Assembly: GCA_948474755.1 (NCBI GenBank)
Contig: CAOLHI010000391.1
Coordinates: 372,001 to 436,000 of the forward strand
Direction: 5' to 3'
Length of the DNA: 64,000 bases
Source: Ctenosaura bakeri
Taxonomy: Eukaryota > Chordata > Lepidosauria > Squamata > Iguanidae
In this document: piece after piece, positions 25,866 to 37,800 of the stretch
How the letters are laid out: every line of letters starts with the position of its first letter
How positions within the stretch are numbered: position 1 is the first letter of the stretch
Made by a program: the position numbers and the translations under genes
Notes under the pieces: model-generated
What the model was told of the DNA's origin: nothing
Seen by the model: only the letters and a program-made list of their open reading frames with translations
Databases searched by the model: none

Positions 25866-26832
25866 TGTTGCCCTGTTCCCGGGAGGGGCGCCCAAATACC
25901 CAAAACACAAACTCAACTCTGGGGAGAATTAGCTGGAGCACTCACTAAAGCTAGCGAGAGGCAGGGTAAATTAGCAGGGATCTTGCAACCCAATGTCTGT
26001 GGGGTCAGGTCAGTCAAGCAGTCAGACAGTTTTAAAATAGCAAAAATTATGTTTTTATTAAAAGACAAACAAACAATAAAGACACCACAATCACACAGCT
26101 AATGAAAGAATGGGAAATATGGATTTTCAGGGGAAATGGGTGATATGACACCTTTCTCGTAGTCCTGAAGAAGTTGAAGATGGTAGGGAAGAAAGCTCAG
26201 CGCGGCTCGCTGAGGGGAGCTCGCCGGACAAAACAGGAGCAAGGCGGTTTGGAACTCGGGAGCGATCTGGGGTTAAGCGAGCTCAGTTACTGGAACTGAG
26301 GGGACGGCTCACCAGACACAGCGGCAGCAAGGTTGGATGCAATTCAGGAGCGATCTGAGGTGGTATCGGAATGGGGGGTTTATATAGAGTGAATTGTGAC
26401 TGCAGGCCATGCCATACTCGGTGAGAACAATGTGAGTTTGGAGCGGGACAAAGCTTTGGAAAAAGTCAGGTTTAACATGATTGGCTTAGCGCTGAATCAA
26501 CAATAGTGTAGCCAGTATGCAAATACAAGGTGCTTAGTTAGGCTTTGTAAGACTATCTGCTCAGAGCCGGGCGCCTTTGTTAGTGTCGCGCTTAAGCAAA
26601 AGGGTGTTTGCAGGAGAGGACTCTGAAGCAACGGAGTGGCTCTGTTCTGCCTGCCTAGGTGGAGAATGGAATGTCCAACACTTACCGGCCATGCCTGTGT
26701 ATGTGCTTGTCCGGAGGCCTCACAAACACGTGGAGAGGGGTGGCAGAGGAAGGCCGAATGGTTTTGATATCAAAAAGAGATATCTAGTGCTATCACTGGG
26801 TGAAGCCAGGATGGAATGGGGAGGGGGGTGAC
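25866..26832 (-). repeat. Solo LTR, family 1, copy 2, with internal duplication
   Basis: Begins TGTTGCCCTGTTCCCGGG and is colinear with the 4616 and 29058 LTRs. Minus-strand TATA box (complement of TTTATATAG at about 26380-26387) and AATAAA (complement of 26054-26059). A unit of about 87 bp is present twice downstream of the TATA box (26211-26273 and 26298-26361 are the matching parts), against once in copies 1 and 3. The U3 end near 26832 is diverged and no target duplication is seen. Confidence 0.75.
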
Positions 26833-29053
26833 TTTTCACTTTTACTTTTCTTCTTAGCCAGTTTTTCTTTTTAATTTTACTTCTTGTTAATTCCTAAGCA
26901 AGAAAAAAAAAGACGCAAAATCATGGCTGGAGAAATTTTCTGTTGTGGGAAGCAAATATCTATGGAAGGATAAGATTTTGGATCTGATAGACTCCAAATC
27001 TCCTTTAATCTACCCTAACATGTCCATGAAATGCCTCCATTTTGCTTTGACTGCCTGTAGGGCTCTGCCCACAGGCAACGGCAAAAGCACAATTTTCTCC
27101 TTCTAGAAAAGACAGAATGGGAAGTAATACACTATGGCTCCTGCAAAGCCCTCCAAATGAAAGATATGTTCCTTTTAGAGGGATGCGTTAGTATACTGCT
27201 GGTTTTGTGCTACAGTACTTCAGAGAAGTGAGTAACGGGAATGTTATAACTGATTACACCTGATAGACCTGTTGACTGGGGACAAGTGAGGATTGTGTCC
27301 CTTGTGTGTGATTGCTATACTATTTTGATTGCCAATGTATTATGTTAATCCTCAAAAACCCACCCATGTTAATTTAGCCATACCTTTAAAATAGTCCAGG
27401 TCCAGTTCCTTCCAACGAAAATATGTGTGGGGGGAGATATATTCTGAACATTTTCATAAAAGCAATGATACTGCTTTATGATGCAAAGTGAAGGCACAGG
27501 AGATTTGCTGGAGAGAAATCTGCTGAAGAAAGTCTTTCAAAAACGTTATAACTCTCTCCCCTCTCCTTTTTTTTTTTTTAAACTAGTCTGTTCAGGACCC
27601 CCACTCCACTTTAGACTTTCTTTATCAATTACCTCTGCTTGAAAATGAAGAGTCGTCATTGCAAACTGCCAGTAACTTAACAAAATGATTGACTGTGGTT
27701 GCTTGTAGTCAGCAGAAGGTCTCTCCATTACAAATTGCTTGTCCATTATTCTTCTGACAGGACAGACCACTGGAGCTTGAATGGCACTTACACTCAATCA
27801 AATTCTAATGTTGATTGAAAATGTTGGGTTTCATAGTTTCTTGATGTGCCCTGCAGGGGCAAGGAGAACTCCATCACTGCATCGTGTGCTTCTTGCACAG
27901 AGGCACTTTTAAAGACTTTTCAGTTTCACCACTGTGTTGCCTTCCACATACATGTATATGTGGAACTGCAGATAGATGTGTTTGATTGTACTATGTCAGT
28001 GGGAGGACCTTTCTGACATCTGTTTCATAGTCAGTTACTTATGGGACCATGCCAGCTTTTCGTATTTTCCTGATCTGTTCCAGTGTGATTCATCCTCAGC
28101 TGAAATTGCACTGCAGAACTGACACCTGTGGTCGAATGTGGCATTTTATCTAATAACTGTACTTCCAATTAAACCAAGATGCAACCCTCAAGGCCACTTT
28201 TGTAGCTATCAAGCACTCACCCCACCCAAAATCTTTTGAATTTTTTTTGAAAAATATTTTTATCCCAAATGCCCCCTGCATCCTCTCAGGACTTGGGGTA
28301 CTGACAGGCTAGACTGTTGCAGATTTTTTTCCCCAAAACCACAAGTTAATCCCAATCACTTTCTGTTTTGGAAAAACATCCTCTCCAAGGCCTCAAGGAA
28401 CTAGGGCTGGAGGTACTTGGCAGATTGTCTACTCACTCCTAAAGCTTTAAAACAAATCAGAAGAAAATCAGGGTGGGTAGAAGCATGTGAGACAGCCTTC
28501 CATGCAACCCCTTAATCTCAGGAAGTTATCAACCACAGTCCAAATACCTAATCCTTTATGACATGTTTTCAAAGCTGAAAAAGGCTGACAGCTATGAGGT
28601 TTGAAGAAACTTATGAGGCTAGAAGTAACATATCGCAAATTATGGCCTTAATTGTAGCATTTTATTTTTTCACGCTTGTCAGTGATGTGACTTTCTGGGT
28701 GAGGCATAGGGGGCTATTCTTTTTAGCTTTTTGTGCCCTGTCCAAATTAACAGTTGTCCTTCTGGGGAAAGGACTGTGCACTCTTGTTTCTTTGCTCCAC
28801 AAGCCAAGATCATCTGCTTCTTCATCTGAATTAACTCCCTGCTCCTTCCCCTCCCTGCTAGTAAAGAGCAACAGTGATTGGGAGGTCGGAAAATATGGAC
28901 CTGCAAGGGCAGCACATTATGCTCCATCTGCTTGGTGCATGTTCTTAGCAAATGCTTAGTCACATCATTACTATTTTTCTTTAGTGTAACAAGTAGTATT
29001 TGCTCATTATTCCTAAATCATTAATTTGGGGGTAGTTTGGGGGTACCATTAAT
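26833..29053. other. Intergenic, nothing recognised
   Basis: No named repeat. The plus frame 28594-28959 (121 codons) begins with a hydrophobic stretch but has no homologue I recognise and is overlapped by two antisense frames; not supported as a gene. Confidence 0.4.
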
Positions 29054-29057
29054 TTGG

Positions 29058-29970
29058 GGGTACCATAGTTTCTAGTCCAGACTTGTGGTATATTAGATAT
29101 CATTTGATATCAAGAATTTGGCCTTCACTACCCATTCGGCTCCATGTGCTTGCGAGGCCCCTGGACAAGCACGCACACGGGTACAGCCGAAAATAGCTGA
29201 ACTATTCAAAACAAATCCAGGCAGGCCAGTAATTGCCGGACTGCAGCTTCAGGAGACCTCCAGGCAAGTACCCTTTTAAGATCACATTATGTATGCACAC
29301 TGTTTACAAAAGACTTCCTGCCCCGAGCAGGCAGCTTGACGAGCCGAATACTCAACTGTCAAGCACTCCACGTTTGCATACTGTCTACCCTATTGACAAC
29401 GCTGTCATAACTCAATCATGCAAAGTACTGACCTTTCGAAGGCTTTGTCTCCAGCCCAAAACCCATTGTTATCCCCGGGAACGGACTAGCCTATGGGCAC
29501 ATTTTCCCCTACAAGACCCCCTCATTTTAAGCGTTTCTTCGGATCGCTCCTGGCTTCCATCCCGCCTTGCTGTCGCTTCGTTAGACGAGCCTTCCCCTCA
29601 GCTCCACGTGCTGAGAATCTCTGCTTCTACAGACTTTTCTTCAGACTACCTGGCTTCAGGACAGGTGTAGTATTTTGCATGCAAAAATCCCTCTTAAAAC
29701 CCTCTATCCAACTCCCACCTCTCTTTCATTAGGTCTGTGTGAGTGTGTTTGCATACATATATTGTGACTGTGTTTTCAAAATAAAGGAAAACAATTATTA
29801 TTTACTTCTGTTTGCTCATTGACTTGGCCTGGCCCCATAGACATTGGGTTCAAGATCTCGCTAGGTTGCCCTGCCTCTTGTATTGCTTAGCTTGTGCTCT
29901 TGCTAATTCCCATTCCCCATTGTGAGCACATTGAGGTGTCCCTCGCGGGACCCCAGAAATCAGGGTAACA
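29058..29970 (+). repeat. Solo LTR, family 1, copy 3
   Basis: Opposite orientation to copies 1 and 2. Starts near TACCATAGTTTCTAG, contains TTAGATATCATTTGATATC, GCCTTCCCCTCAGC, AATAAAGG near 29780, ACTTGGCCTGGCC, ACATTGGGTTCAAGATC, and ends CAGGGTAACA. The 5' edge is blurred by a local GGGGGTACCAT repetition; target duplication not resolved. Confidence 0.75.
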
Positions 29971-29974
29971 GAGG

Positions 29975-31350
29975 AATCTCTTTGGGAATTTTTGGCTATT
30001 TTAATTTTTTTCAATTAAAAGGAACACTTTTTATTAAAACTAATGCTAGCAACATGTTGTTGATTCATCACTGTTATATAAGGAGTAATCACAGCTTAAC
30101 TCTCCATTTATAAAAAAGGTGAATACTGAATTACTTTGTAAATGTAACATTCTGGACTATGTTCTCGTCCATTTCTACAATTAATTTGCACTCACATGAT
30201 CCTTTGATGCATGGATAGTCCTGTCCTTGAGCAAGATGGGATAAATGGCTATATATAAAGACTTTGAAGTAAGTATGCCTGTAAAGTTGCTAGGGCACCA
30301 ATCTGCTAATAACGTTCTCCTACACCCTTCTCTTCAATAGTCCCTTTCCCAATTCTACTCTTCCAATTGGTCTTTTAAGGAAAATCCAGTTGTAGTCCAT
30401 AATAGATGGGCACTACAAAAATGGGACTACAAAGGATAGAGAAAAAGACCTTCTGGTAGGAGATATTGTTGCTGCATTTCCCCTTGATGGCACCAAATTC
30501 TTAAAACAGACAAGCATGGTCTCTAAGTTGACATCTGGAAATTCCGCTTCCAACTTTAGGATTTTATGTATTTGGATGTAAGTTTTATTTAATTTTTTTT
30601 AATCAATGGCACCATTTATATCTCCGGACCAAAACTAAAAAGCCCTTTTTAAAAAAAATCAGAAGCAGAAAAATTGTTTTGCACAAAGATTATTGATTAA
30701 ATTTTCACAAAAAAAGTTCCCAATGCAAAAAGAGAGGGAGAGAGAATGCGTAAAACATTCCATAATCTTACCCAGTATGAAGAAAACTGCATTTTTTTTC
30801 ATTCCCACAAATGAGAATGAAAAAGATATCAATTTAAATCATAAGTGGGAAATGGGTGAGAAACACTCCAGCTAAGTGACAAACCATGAAATACACAAGA
30901 AAAACTATGTATAGTTTCATCTACAACAATTACATTTTACTGTGTACTGAAATTCTGACAAAAATAGTATTGAGCAAAATAATAACAGCTAATCTCTCCC
31001 CATCCCTCAATATAAGAAGCATTTACAGATTTAAACCACAATACAAATCAGTATTTTACATTTCATAATACTGCAGCATTTCATAATACTTTTTATACTA
31101 CTCATATAAAAGGGCCCTATGGTTTGGCATCTCTCTTGTCTTATGTACAAAATAAGGTTTACAGTGACTTCGTGAAAGGATTAAACTCTACCATATAAAA
31201 TTATGGCTGGTGTCCTGTTAGTGTCATATACCAGTGGTATCACTGGTGTAAGTCTTTTTAGTTATTATGGAGGGAGGAATGCAACATCATCCTCATGCAA
31301 GAACTCCCATTCCCTTACAACTCACTTATCACTTGCTGTCCTTCCTAACA
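29975..31350. other. Intergenic, nothing recognised
   Basis: Very AT-rich, no supported gene. Confidence 0.4.
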
Positions 31351-31354
31351 TGGC

Positions 31355-31565
31355 CATGTAGTGGCTGGCAAAGGCATGAGGCAGCTGGGAATCTTCTGGC
31401 TATGTTCCTATAGTCAGACATATGATATTGAAGGCATCATCCAGGACAACCCAGAGGCCCTCTGGAGGTTCCAAAAGATGGCATCGTTGTTGAGCATGTG
31501 GCTACAGGGACAAAACCAGACACTTCTTTGCTGTTCCTCACTCTTTTTTGTGGCCATGTAAGGGA
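31355..31565. repeat. Relative of the 10670 fold-back repeat
   Basis: CTGGCTATGTTCCTATAGTC, CAGACATATGA and a later GTGGCTACAGGGAC resemble the arms at 10670-10850, at lower identity. Confidence 0.4.
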
Positions 31566-32439
31566 AGGGACAAAAAGTGGCAGGCAGCTTTTAAAGTAGG
31601 GGAAAGGAAAGGTGATGTGCAGTTCTGTCTGGGCAGAATTTTTGTCTCATCATGGGCAGTATGATGTTGTTGTTGTTATATAATCAACAATGTTTTATAG
31701 ATTATTACCTATGTCAAATGATGTTCAATAAAATTTTCGCACTAGAGACTGTTTTATCTAACAAAACAAACATTTATTTAAAATTTTAGTTGTTCATTGA
31801 TAAATTTCTACAGGTCTTTTGATGATATTAATTCATGTGGCTCATGGTTTTGGACCTCGTTCCAGTTTTCTATAAAATGAAAGCAATACAAAGCCATTTA
31901 AAATTTGCATTGTGTCATTAGCATAATAGATGGTCGCCATATTAACTTCTCACGTCCACCATGTCATTCAGGCACAAAATAAATCCTTTTAAAAAATAAG
32001 CTTTAATCTGAAGGTTTTAATTGAATAGACATGCAAGGTAATAAGGCATTCTAACAGTTTTAGCATCTTTGCTTTGGCATACTTCATCTTTGGCCATTTG
32101 CTAGAAAAACTATAATACATCTTGTCTGCACTTAGAAGTTCCTTGAATGCGTTCCTTCAGAACTGCATTTAATGACAAAGGCAGGCAGAGGCCCCAGACT
32201 GCATTGTAAATTTCAGCAAGAAAGCACAACACAGCTCCCTTTTCCCTTAAACAGAAAAATGTTTTACCATTACTAAATAAGATAAATATCCAACCAATTT
32301 AGGGACTAAAAAAAGGCTAGATAAAGGTTTATTTTTGCAGATTACCACATATCCTGGATACATGTGACCAAGCAACATCAGTCTGTGGTCAAGATGGCAA
32401 AAGCTGTTAATGAGGAAGAACACACAAGCTAGGAGAGAG
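31566..32439. other. Intergenic, nothing recognised
   Basis: AT-rich, no supported gene. Confidence 0.4.
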
Positions 32440-32700
32440 TACAGCTATTTGCTCTGGCCAGAGCCTATTGGGAAAAGCAAGATTCTGCCTCCTCCTTTCC
32501 TCTTCCCCCACTGAGTTAACTGATTGCAAACTACTCTTGTAATTTGAACTCAGTTTGCAGGAAAGAAATTAAGGCAAGGACAAAGGGGGAAAGCAAGAGA
32601 AGAGAGAAACTGGGCCTTTTTAAAAGCAGATGAAAAAGTGGCACAGCAGAGGATTAATCAGGCCTGTCCCTACCAAACCGGGACAGTTGAAGGGTATGTT
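32440..32700 (-). repeat. Unclassified dispersed repeat, copy C
   Basis: Reverse complement of the 13690/14105 family: its complement reads CTGTCCCGGTTTGGTAGGG, GCTTTTAAAAAGGCCC, TGCAAACTGAGTTCAA. Ends similar to copy B. Confidence 0.6.
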
Positions 32701-33900
32701 AATTTGATAGCATGATCCTGTATACCTCTGTTGCATTGTGTAGACATCTATAATGTATTGAGCTTTGTACAGACACATCTATCTTGCTAGAGTTCAGCTG
32801 GATTTACTTCTTCCTGGTAAGTATATAAGATATCACACATGTCTAAGGCAGGAATGGTTAAAGTGTAGCCCTGCAGGAGGACCTCAGAGATGTTTTTGTT
32901 GCCCTCAGCCCCTCCAAACAATCCTGTGTTTCCCCTCCCCTGCCCTGGTGTCTCTTCTGGAAACCTCCAAGAGACATAAAGTTCTGCCCAGGCCACTCAC
33001 CCGCCTGAGGCAGAAGAAGAACTGTACTGCTTAACTTTTAAAAGAACCAACTGATAACTTCTGACAACTTCTATTGTTGCTTTGTCTTTTTTGGCATAGT
33101 TTGGAAGTTAGTGTGACAGGGAATGCTGGAGCAGAAGCCATGCAACCTGTGCCTATCTGCAGTTGCCCACCATTGATGTAAAGGATGTTTCAGTCTTGGA
33201 ATATCTAGTTATATTCCCCCCCGCCACACACACACACACACCAAAAACAGGCTAGGCCTCCTGAACCTTTTGTCATTGGGCCAATGCAATAATTTCAGCA
33301 GACTATGAAGATGGCTCACTATCCCATGCAGGTCTACACAGAATTAAATCCGATGGGATTTATTCCCAAATGAATGTAAAGACAAATCTCAGTTAATAAC
33401 TCACTAGCAATGAAGCTTTTTGGTTTTTTTAACAAGGATTTTTAGACCCACTCAATCCCATTCCCTTCTTGCTCTCTGTCTGTCTGTCTATCTATCTAAC
33501 TGCAGAACTGGCAGTGGAATATTAGTGAAGGATGGCTAGAGAAAGGCCATTATTTGGTGTCAGGTTGCAGCAGCAAGTAAAAAGGCAATTTAAAAAACTG
33601 AGCTAAGAAAGAACGGGCTTTTGCTGTGGCCAGTCCTATGTTGCTAGCTGTGTGTTCCTGCCTACAACAGGCAAGGTAAATAGCAGCTGCCTCCAGAATC
33701 CCTTACTGAGCCTGCAAAATAGAAAGAATACATGAGCTTGCCTCACGAGCAATTCCAGACATGCTAAGAAACCACAGATCTATAAGTTTGGCCACCAAAA
33801 TGAAATCATAAGAACAGTGGAGGCCGATGAAAGAAAAAGTCATTCCTAGATGTATTTTGGAAGCAGTTTTCAAGTGGTCTCTAGAAGGTCCAAAATGTTT
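32701..33900. other. Intergenic, nothing recognised; short microsatellites
   Basis: A (CA)n run at about 33226-33241 and a CTGT/CTAT run at about 33475-33500. No gene supported. Confidence 0.4.
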
Positions 33901-33903
33901 TTG

Positions 33904-34453
33904 TTTATTTATAGAAGGCTTACTTGAACTGATTAGTTAATGTCATATTGACATACTGTTAGTTTGAAGAAAAATACGTTGACACATGTTCACTTGCTTT
34001 TCTTTTCTGTGGTATAGGACTCTGCACCTATGATTTCCATGTTACTTCTACCTCTGTTGCCAAATTTTCTGTTAAAGAAGTAATTCTCAGGAACATATAT
34101 AATTTGATATCTGAGGTATATCTATATACAACACTTTCACCTTAAGCACTTAAGTTTAAATGGATCATGCTGTCACTCTATGTAACTAATTTTGAAATCA
34201 TCACCAGTACAGTTGTATAAGAAAGTAAATACTGTACATATATTTGCTTTAAAGCTCAAAGCATTGTTTTCTCATTTAAAAAGCCAAAGTGAATAAAACA
34301 AGATTAATATATTTTAAGTTATTTTTACAAAAAGATAAAGAGCTAAAAAAATTAAGAGGCTAGATATAGATTTTCTATCACCATTATGATAAGCTTTGGT
34401 AAAAAGGTTACAAAGCCATAGCACCAATAAGCTCCAATGGCAGTCTTTATGCC
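33904..34453 (-). promoter_or_regulatory. FBLN2: FBLN2 3' UTR, likely poly(A) signal at 33904-33909
   Basis: Downstream of the stop codon on the minus strand the first canonical AATAAA is the complement of TTTATT at 33904-33909. This would give a 3' UTR of about 560 nt. The stretch is AT-rich and has no recognisable repeat, in keeping with a UTR. The true cleavage site is inferred only. Confidence 0.45.
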
Positions 34454-34811
34454 TCAATATGCATGAGAAGTGATGAAGATGTAAATTTTGGCCAGGAAAG
34501 TTGTGTATGTCCCTTGACGCCAAAGCTTCATTTCAACATCTAACAAAAAGTCTTTGGGTTCCTTCATTTGTCGCTGAAGATAGACAATGCCTGTGTAGGA
34601 ATTCAGCTTTCTGGTGCTGAAGTAGTTCTCTTCATTTCCTTTGTTGATTGTAAGGATTATGTTGTCTCCAGCATAAGCAGGTGAGGGACCAATTCGGAAA
34701 ATATGAGCTGGGACAACAATGTTAGTTTGGAAGTTAAGCTGATAGTAAGTAATTCGCAGTGGAGTACTTTGGCAATCCAGATAGCTGAAGCAGTTGATAC
34801 GTTCACATCTC
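34454..34811 (-). CDS. FBLN2: FBLN2 final exon: fibulin-type C-terminal module and stop
   Basis: Coding part of the last exon, 358 nt, starting after TTTCAG at 34812. It completes a Met codon, then reads [56 protein letters not shown] and ends ITSHAY with TGA at 34456-34454. This is the roughly 115-residue beta-rich fibulin-type module that closes all fibulins and mediates matrix interactions. The frame is intact, with no stop or shift. The wording is closest to fibulin-2 among fibulins I recall. Confidence 0.92.
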
Positions 34812-37800
34812 CTGAAAGAAGAAGAGGAGGAGGAAATATTTAGCACAGCAGGAACTGAGATTCAAAAGAGACCCATCTGGGTGATTTGCAGAGTCTCTGG
34901 GGGAAAAAAACCCACCTCTCTCTCATGTATTAGGCAAAGACACAGCAGAGCTGCAAACATTGACTGTGCAATTAACAGCTGCTTGTTCTGCTTTTACAAC
35001 ACTCTTTACACTGATGCTATTGTCAGCATAACAGCCAAGTATCAAAAGATCATGAACCTTGAAAGCCTCTGCTGGAAGTACCACAATGAGCACACAGAGG
35101 AATACAGACAAAGTCATGCTGTGTATGTTTGCCTGGAAAAGGAATCTGTGATTCATCAAAGTGCCGTGCTCTGATCAGGCTATATGAAATCCAGCCATGC
35201 TGACAAAAGCAACTCTGAAAGGCAGCACTTTTTTTTTTTTTTGGCTTTTATTTCAAACTGCACAACTGTAGAATAAGGAGTCACACCAGCGGCTCACTGT
35301 CTTCATTTCTGTTTGCAACATCTCTGAGAATACAACTGGGAAATGTTACTTTTTAGATTACAGGACCTTGAATACTTCAGCCATATGGAAGATTGTAGGA
35401 GCTGTAGTCCAAAAGGTAACTTTTCCCAGATCTAGAACTTCCAGGGCAGGCTTCCAGGGTATTTGTGCTGTCAGGGATTCTGTCTTTATTCTCACTATAT
35501 GATATTATTATAGAAGGTCCCTTTGTACCACTGCAAAGGAATTGATCCTGTGACTTCTTTATTATTTCTCTTGTGTTATAACTGTGACAAAAGGACCACA
35601 CGTGGACACGGAAAATGACACTAATATGCCACAGGAGTTTTCAATCTCTGTCGACATAAAGAATACCACCACACTGAGAAGGCTCAAAGACCTGTTGGAG
35701 TATGCTACTGCAAAGGGAAAGGGTCATAACTCTTTGGTTGCTGTTGTTAACTGCTGTCAAATCAACTTTGATTTATGGAGACATATATAAATGAGAGCCA
35801 GCATAGTGTAATGGTTTGAACATTGGACTGCAACCCTGGAGACCGGGGGATTCCCTGCTCAGCCACTGAAACCCACTGGGTGACCTTGGGTGCATCACAC
35901 ACACTCAGCCCCAGCAAACCCCATGATTGGTTCACCTTAGGGTTACTATAAGTCAGAAACAACTTGAAGGAACACAACAACAACAACATGAATCAGATAA
36001 ATTGCTCAGGTCTTGCAGACTCCAGGGTTATGATTCCCTTGATTGAATCTACCCTCCTTTAATGGGCTCTTCCTTTTTTTCTATAGCCAAGTATTGATTT
36101 GCTCTAGGAACCATTTATTTGTCTTTTTGGACGTCCAAGGTATCTGCAGTACTCTGTACTCATTGGTACAGAAAATTATGATACTATGTATGCAGAAAGT
36201 TCAGTCCCTTCAGGTTCAATCCCTAGCAGTTCTGAGGATGGCTGGGACCTGGATGGAACCTGGATAGTCATTGTCAGCCAGTGACAACAATACTGAACTG
36301 AAAGGATCAAGATCTGACTCAACATAAGCCAGTATCCAATACTGCTAAGGTAGATTACATCTTGCACAGCTGTAAGAAGCTAACAAGGATGACCACCCTA
36401 TTGCTGCCTCTTCTCACACAGTGAATCACTTATCAGATATAAGGCATTCTCAGGGATGGGGAAGAAATTGTTTCAGTTCTGATTCAAAATGAAAATAGAC
36501 ATTTTGCATCTCTCAAGACTGACAGTGGAAGGGAAGACATCTTACCTCTGAAAACTATATATTTAAATCCTGTGATTTATTTCACAAGGCTAGAGGTACA
36601 CAAAACCACACATTTCAAATATGTCTATGATTAAAGCTGCATGCTTTCACACAGATGGACTTCAGTACAAAAAATGCATACAAGAATGCATAAAAAAAGT
36701 GCATACATTCTGAAAAAGTCATACGGACATACACATGAATTTATGTGTTCTGCAGGGAAAGGAGTTTTATAATCTATTATGTTAATGGAAATGAACAATA
36801 ACATGATTCAGAAACTGGGAATGTAAATGAGAACAAGATTGATGTATTTCTATATTTCTAGGCTTGACTTCAGCAGTTCCAAGGTGACACTGTGCCACAG
36901 TGTTACTGAACCACAACGGTACATATAGAATCAATCAGAAATTTACTTTCTATAGTCACTGTAGACAGGCAATTGATTTTACTGCTGTCTGCAACCCCCC
37001 CCGCCAAAAAAAACCTCTCTGAAGCATGCTTTTCTGAGGCACACAGTGCCTATGAAAAAACTCTCAACCCTTTTGGCTCAGTCCTATCCATCTATCTGAT
37101 GCAAAGTGGTCCCATTAACATCTGTGGAATACAATGAAGCAGAAGCATGGAAGAATTTAGTCATGGTTACTTTAAGAAGTTATCTGTACAGTGATTGCAG
37201 TGACACATCAAAAGAAAGCAAAACAAAGGCACTCTCTACTAAGATTAATAAAACAAAATCAGAATCCTTTTCTTTCCACAGTTCAGAGATGGGAAAGTGA
37301 TCATGTGGCCATCCAGATGTTCTTGGACTGCATCTCCTGTTAGCATTAACTAGCATAGTCTGTAGTGAAAAGTCACAGAATCATAGAGTTGGAAGGAATC
37401 ACAAGGGTTACCAATCCAACCCACTATCAGGACAGAAATCCAATGCGAAAGCATTACTGGGAGGGAGCCATCCAACGTCTGTTTGAAAAATTCTAACAAA
37501 GAACAGCCTACCAACACTCGAGATATTTGATTCCACTGCCAATCAGCATTTATTATTGGGAAGTTATTCCAATCGTGTAATCAGCATATTCTTTCTTGTA
37601 AGCTGAACCTGTTGATTTAGGTTCTACCCTCTGAAACAGGAGGAAACAAGTCAAATCCATCTTCTGCCTGACAGCCCTTTAGATACTGAAACATGGCTAT
37701 CATATCATCTGTCTTTTCTTCTCTAGGTTACCTATAGCCAACTCCCTCATAAGACTTGGGTTTCCTTGACCTTTACTATCTTGGTTGTCCTCTTCTGGAC

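Noticed and set aside
28594..28959. 121-codon plus-strand frame with hydrophobic stretch
   Set aside because: No recognisable family, antisense frames of similar length, no splice or promoter support.
1..33900. WNT7A, the expected downstream neighbour of FBLN2
   Set aside because: No cysteine-rich Wnt exon was recognised on either strand; it may lie beyond position 1.
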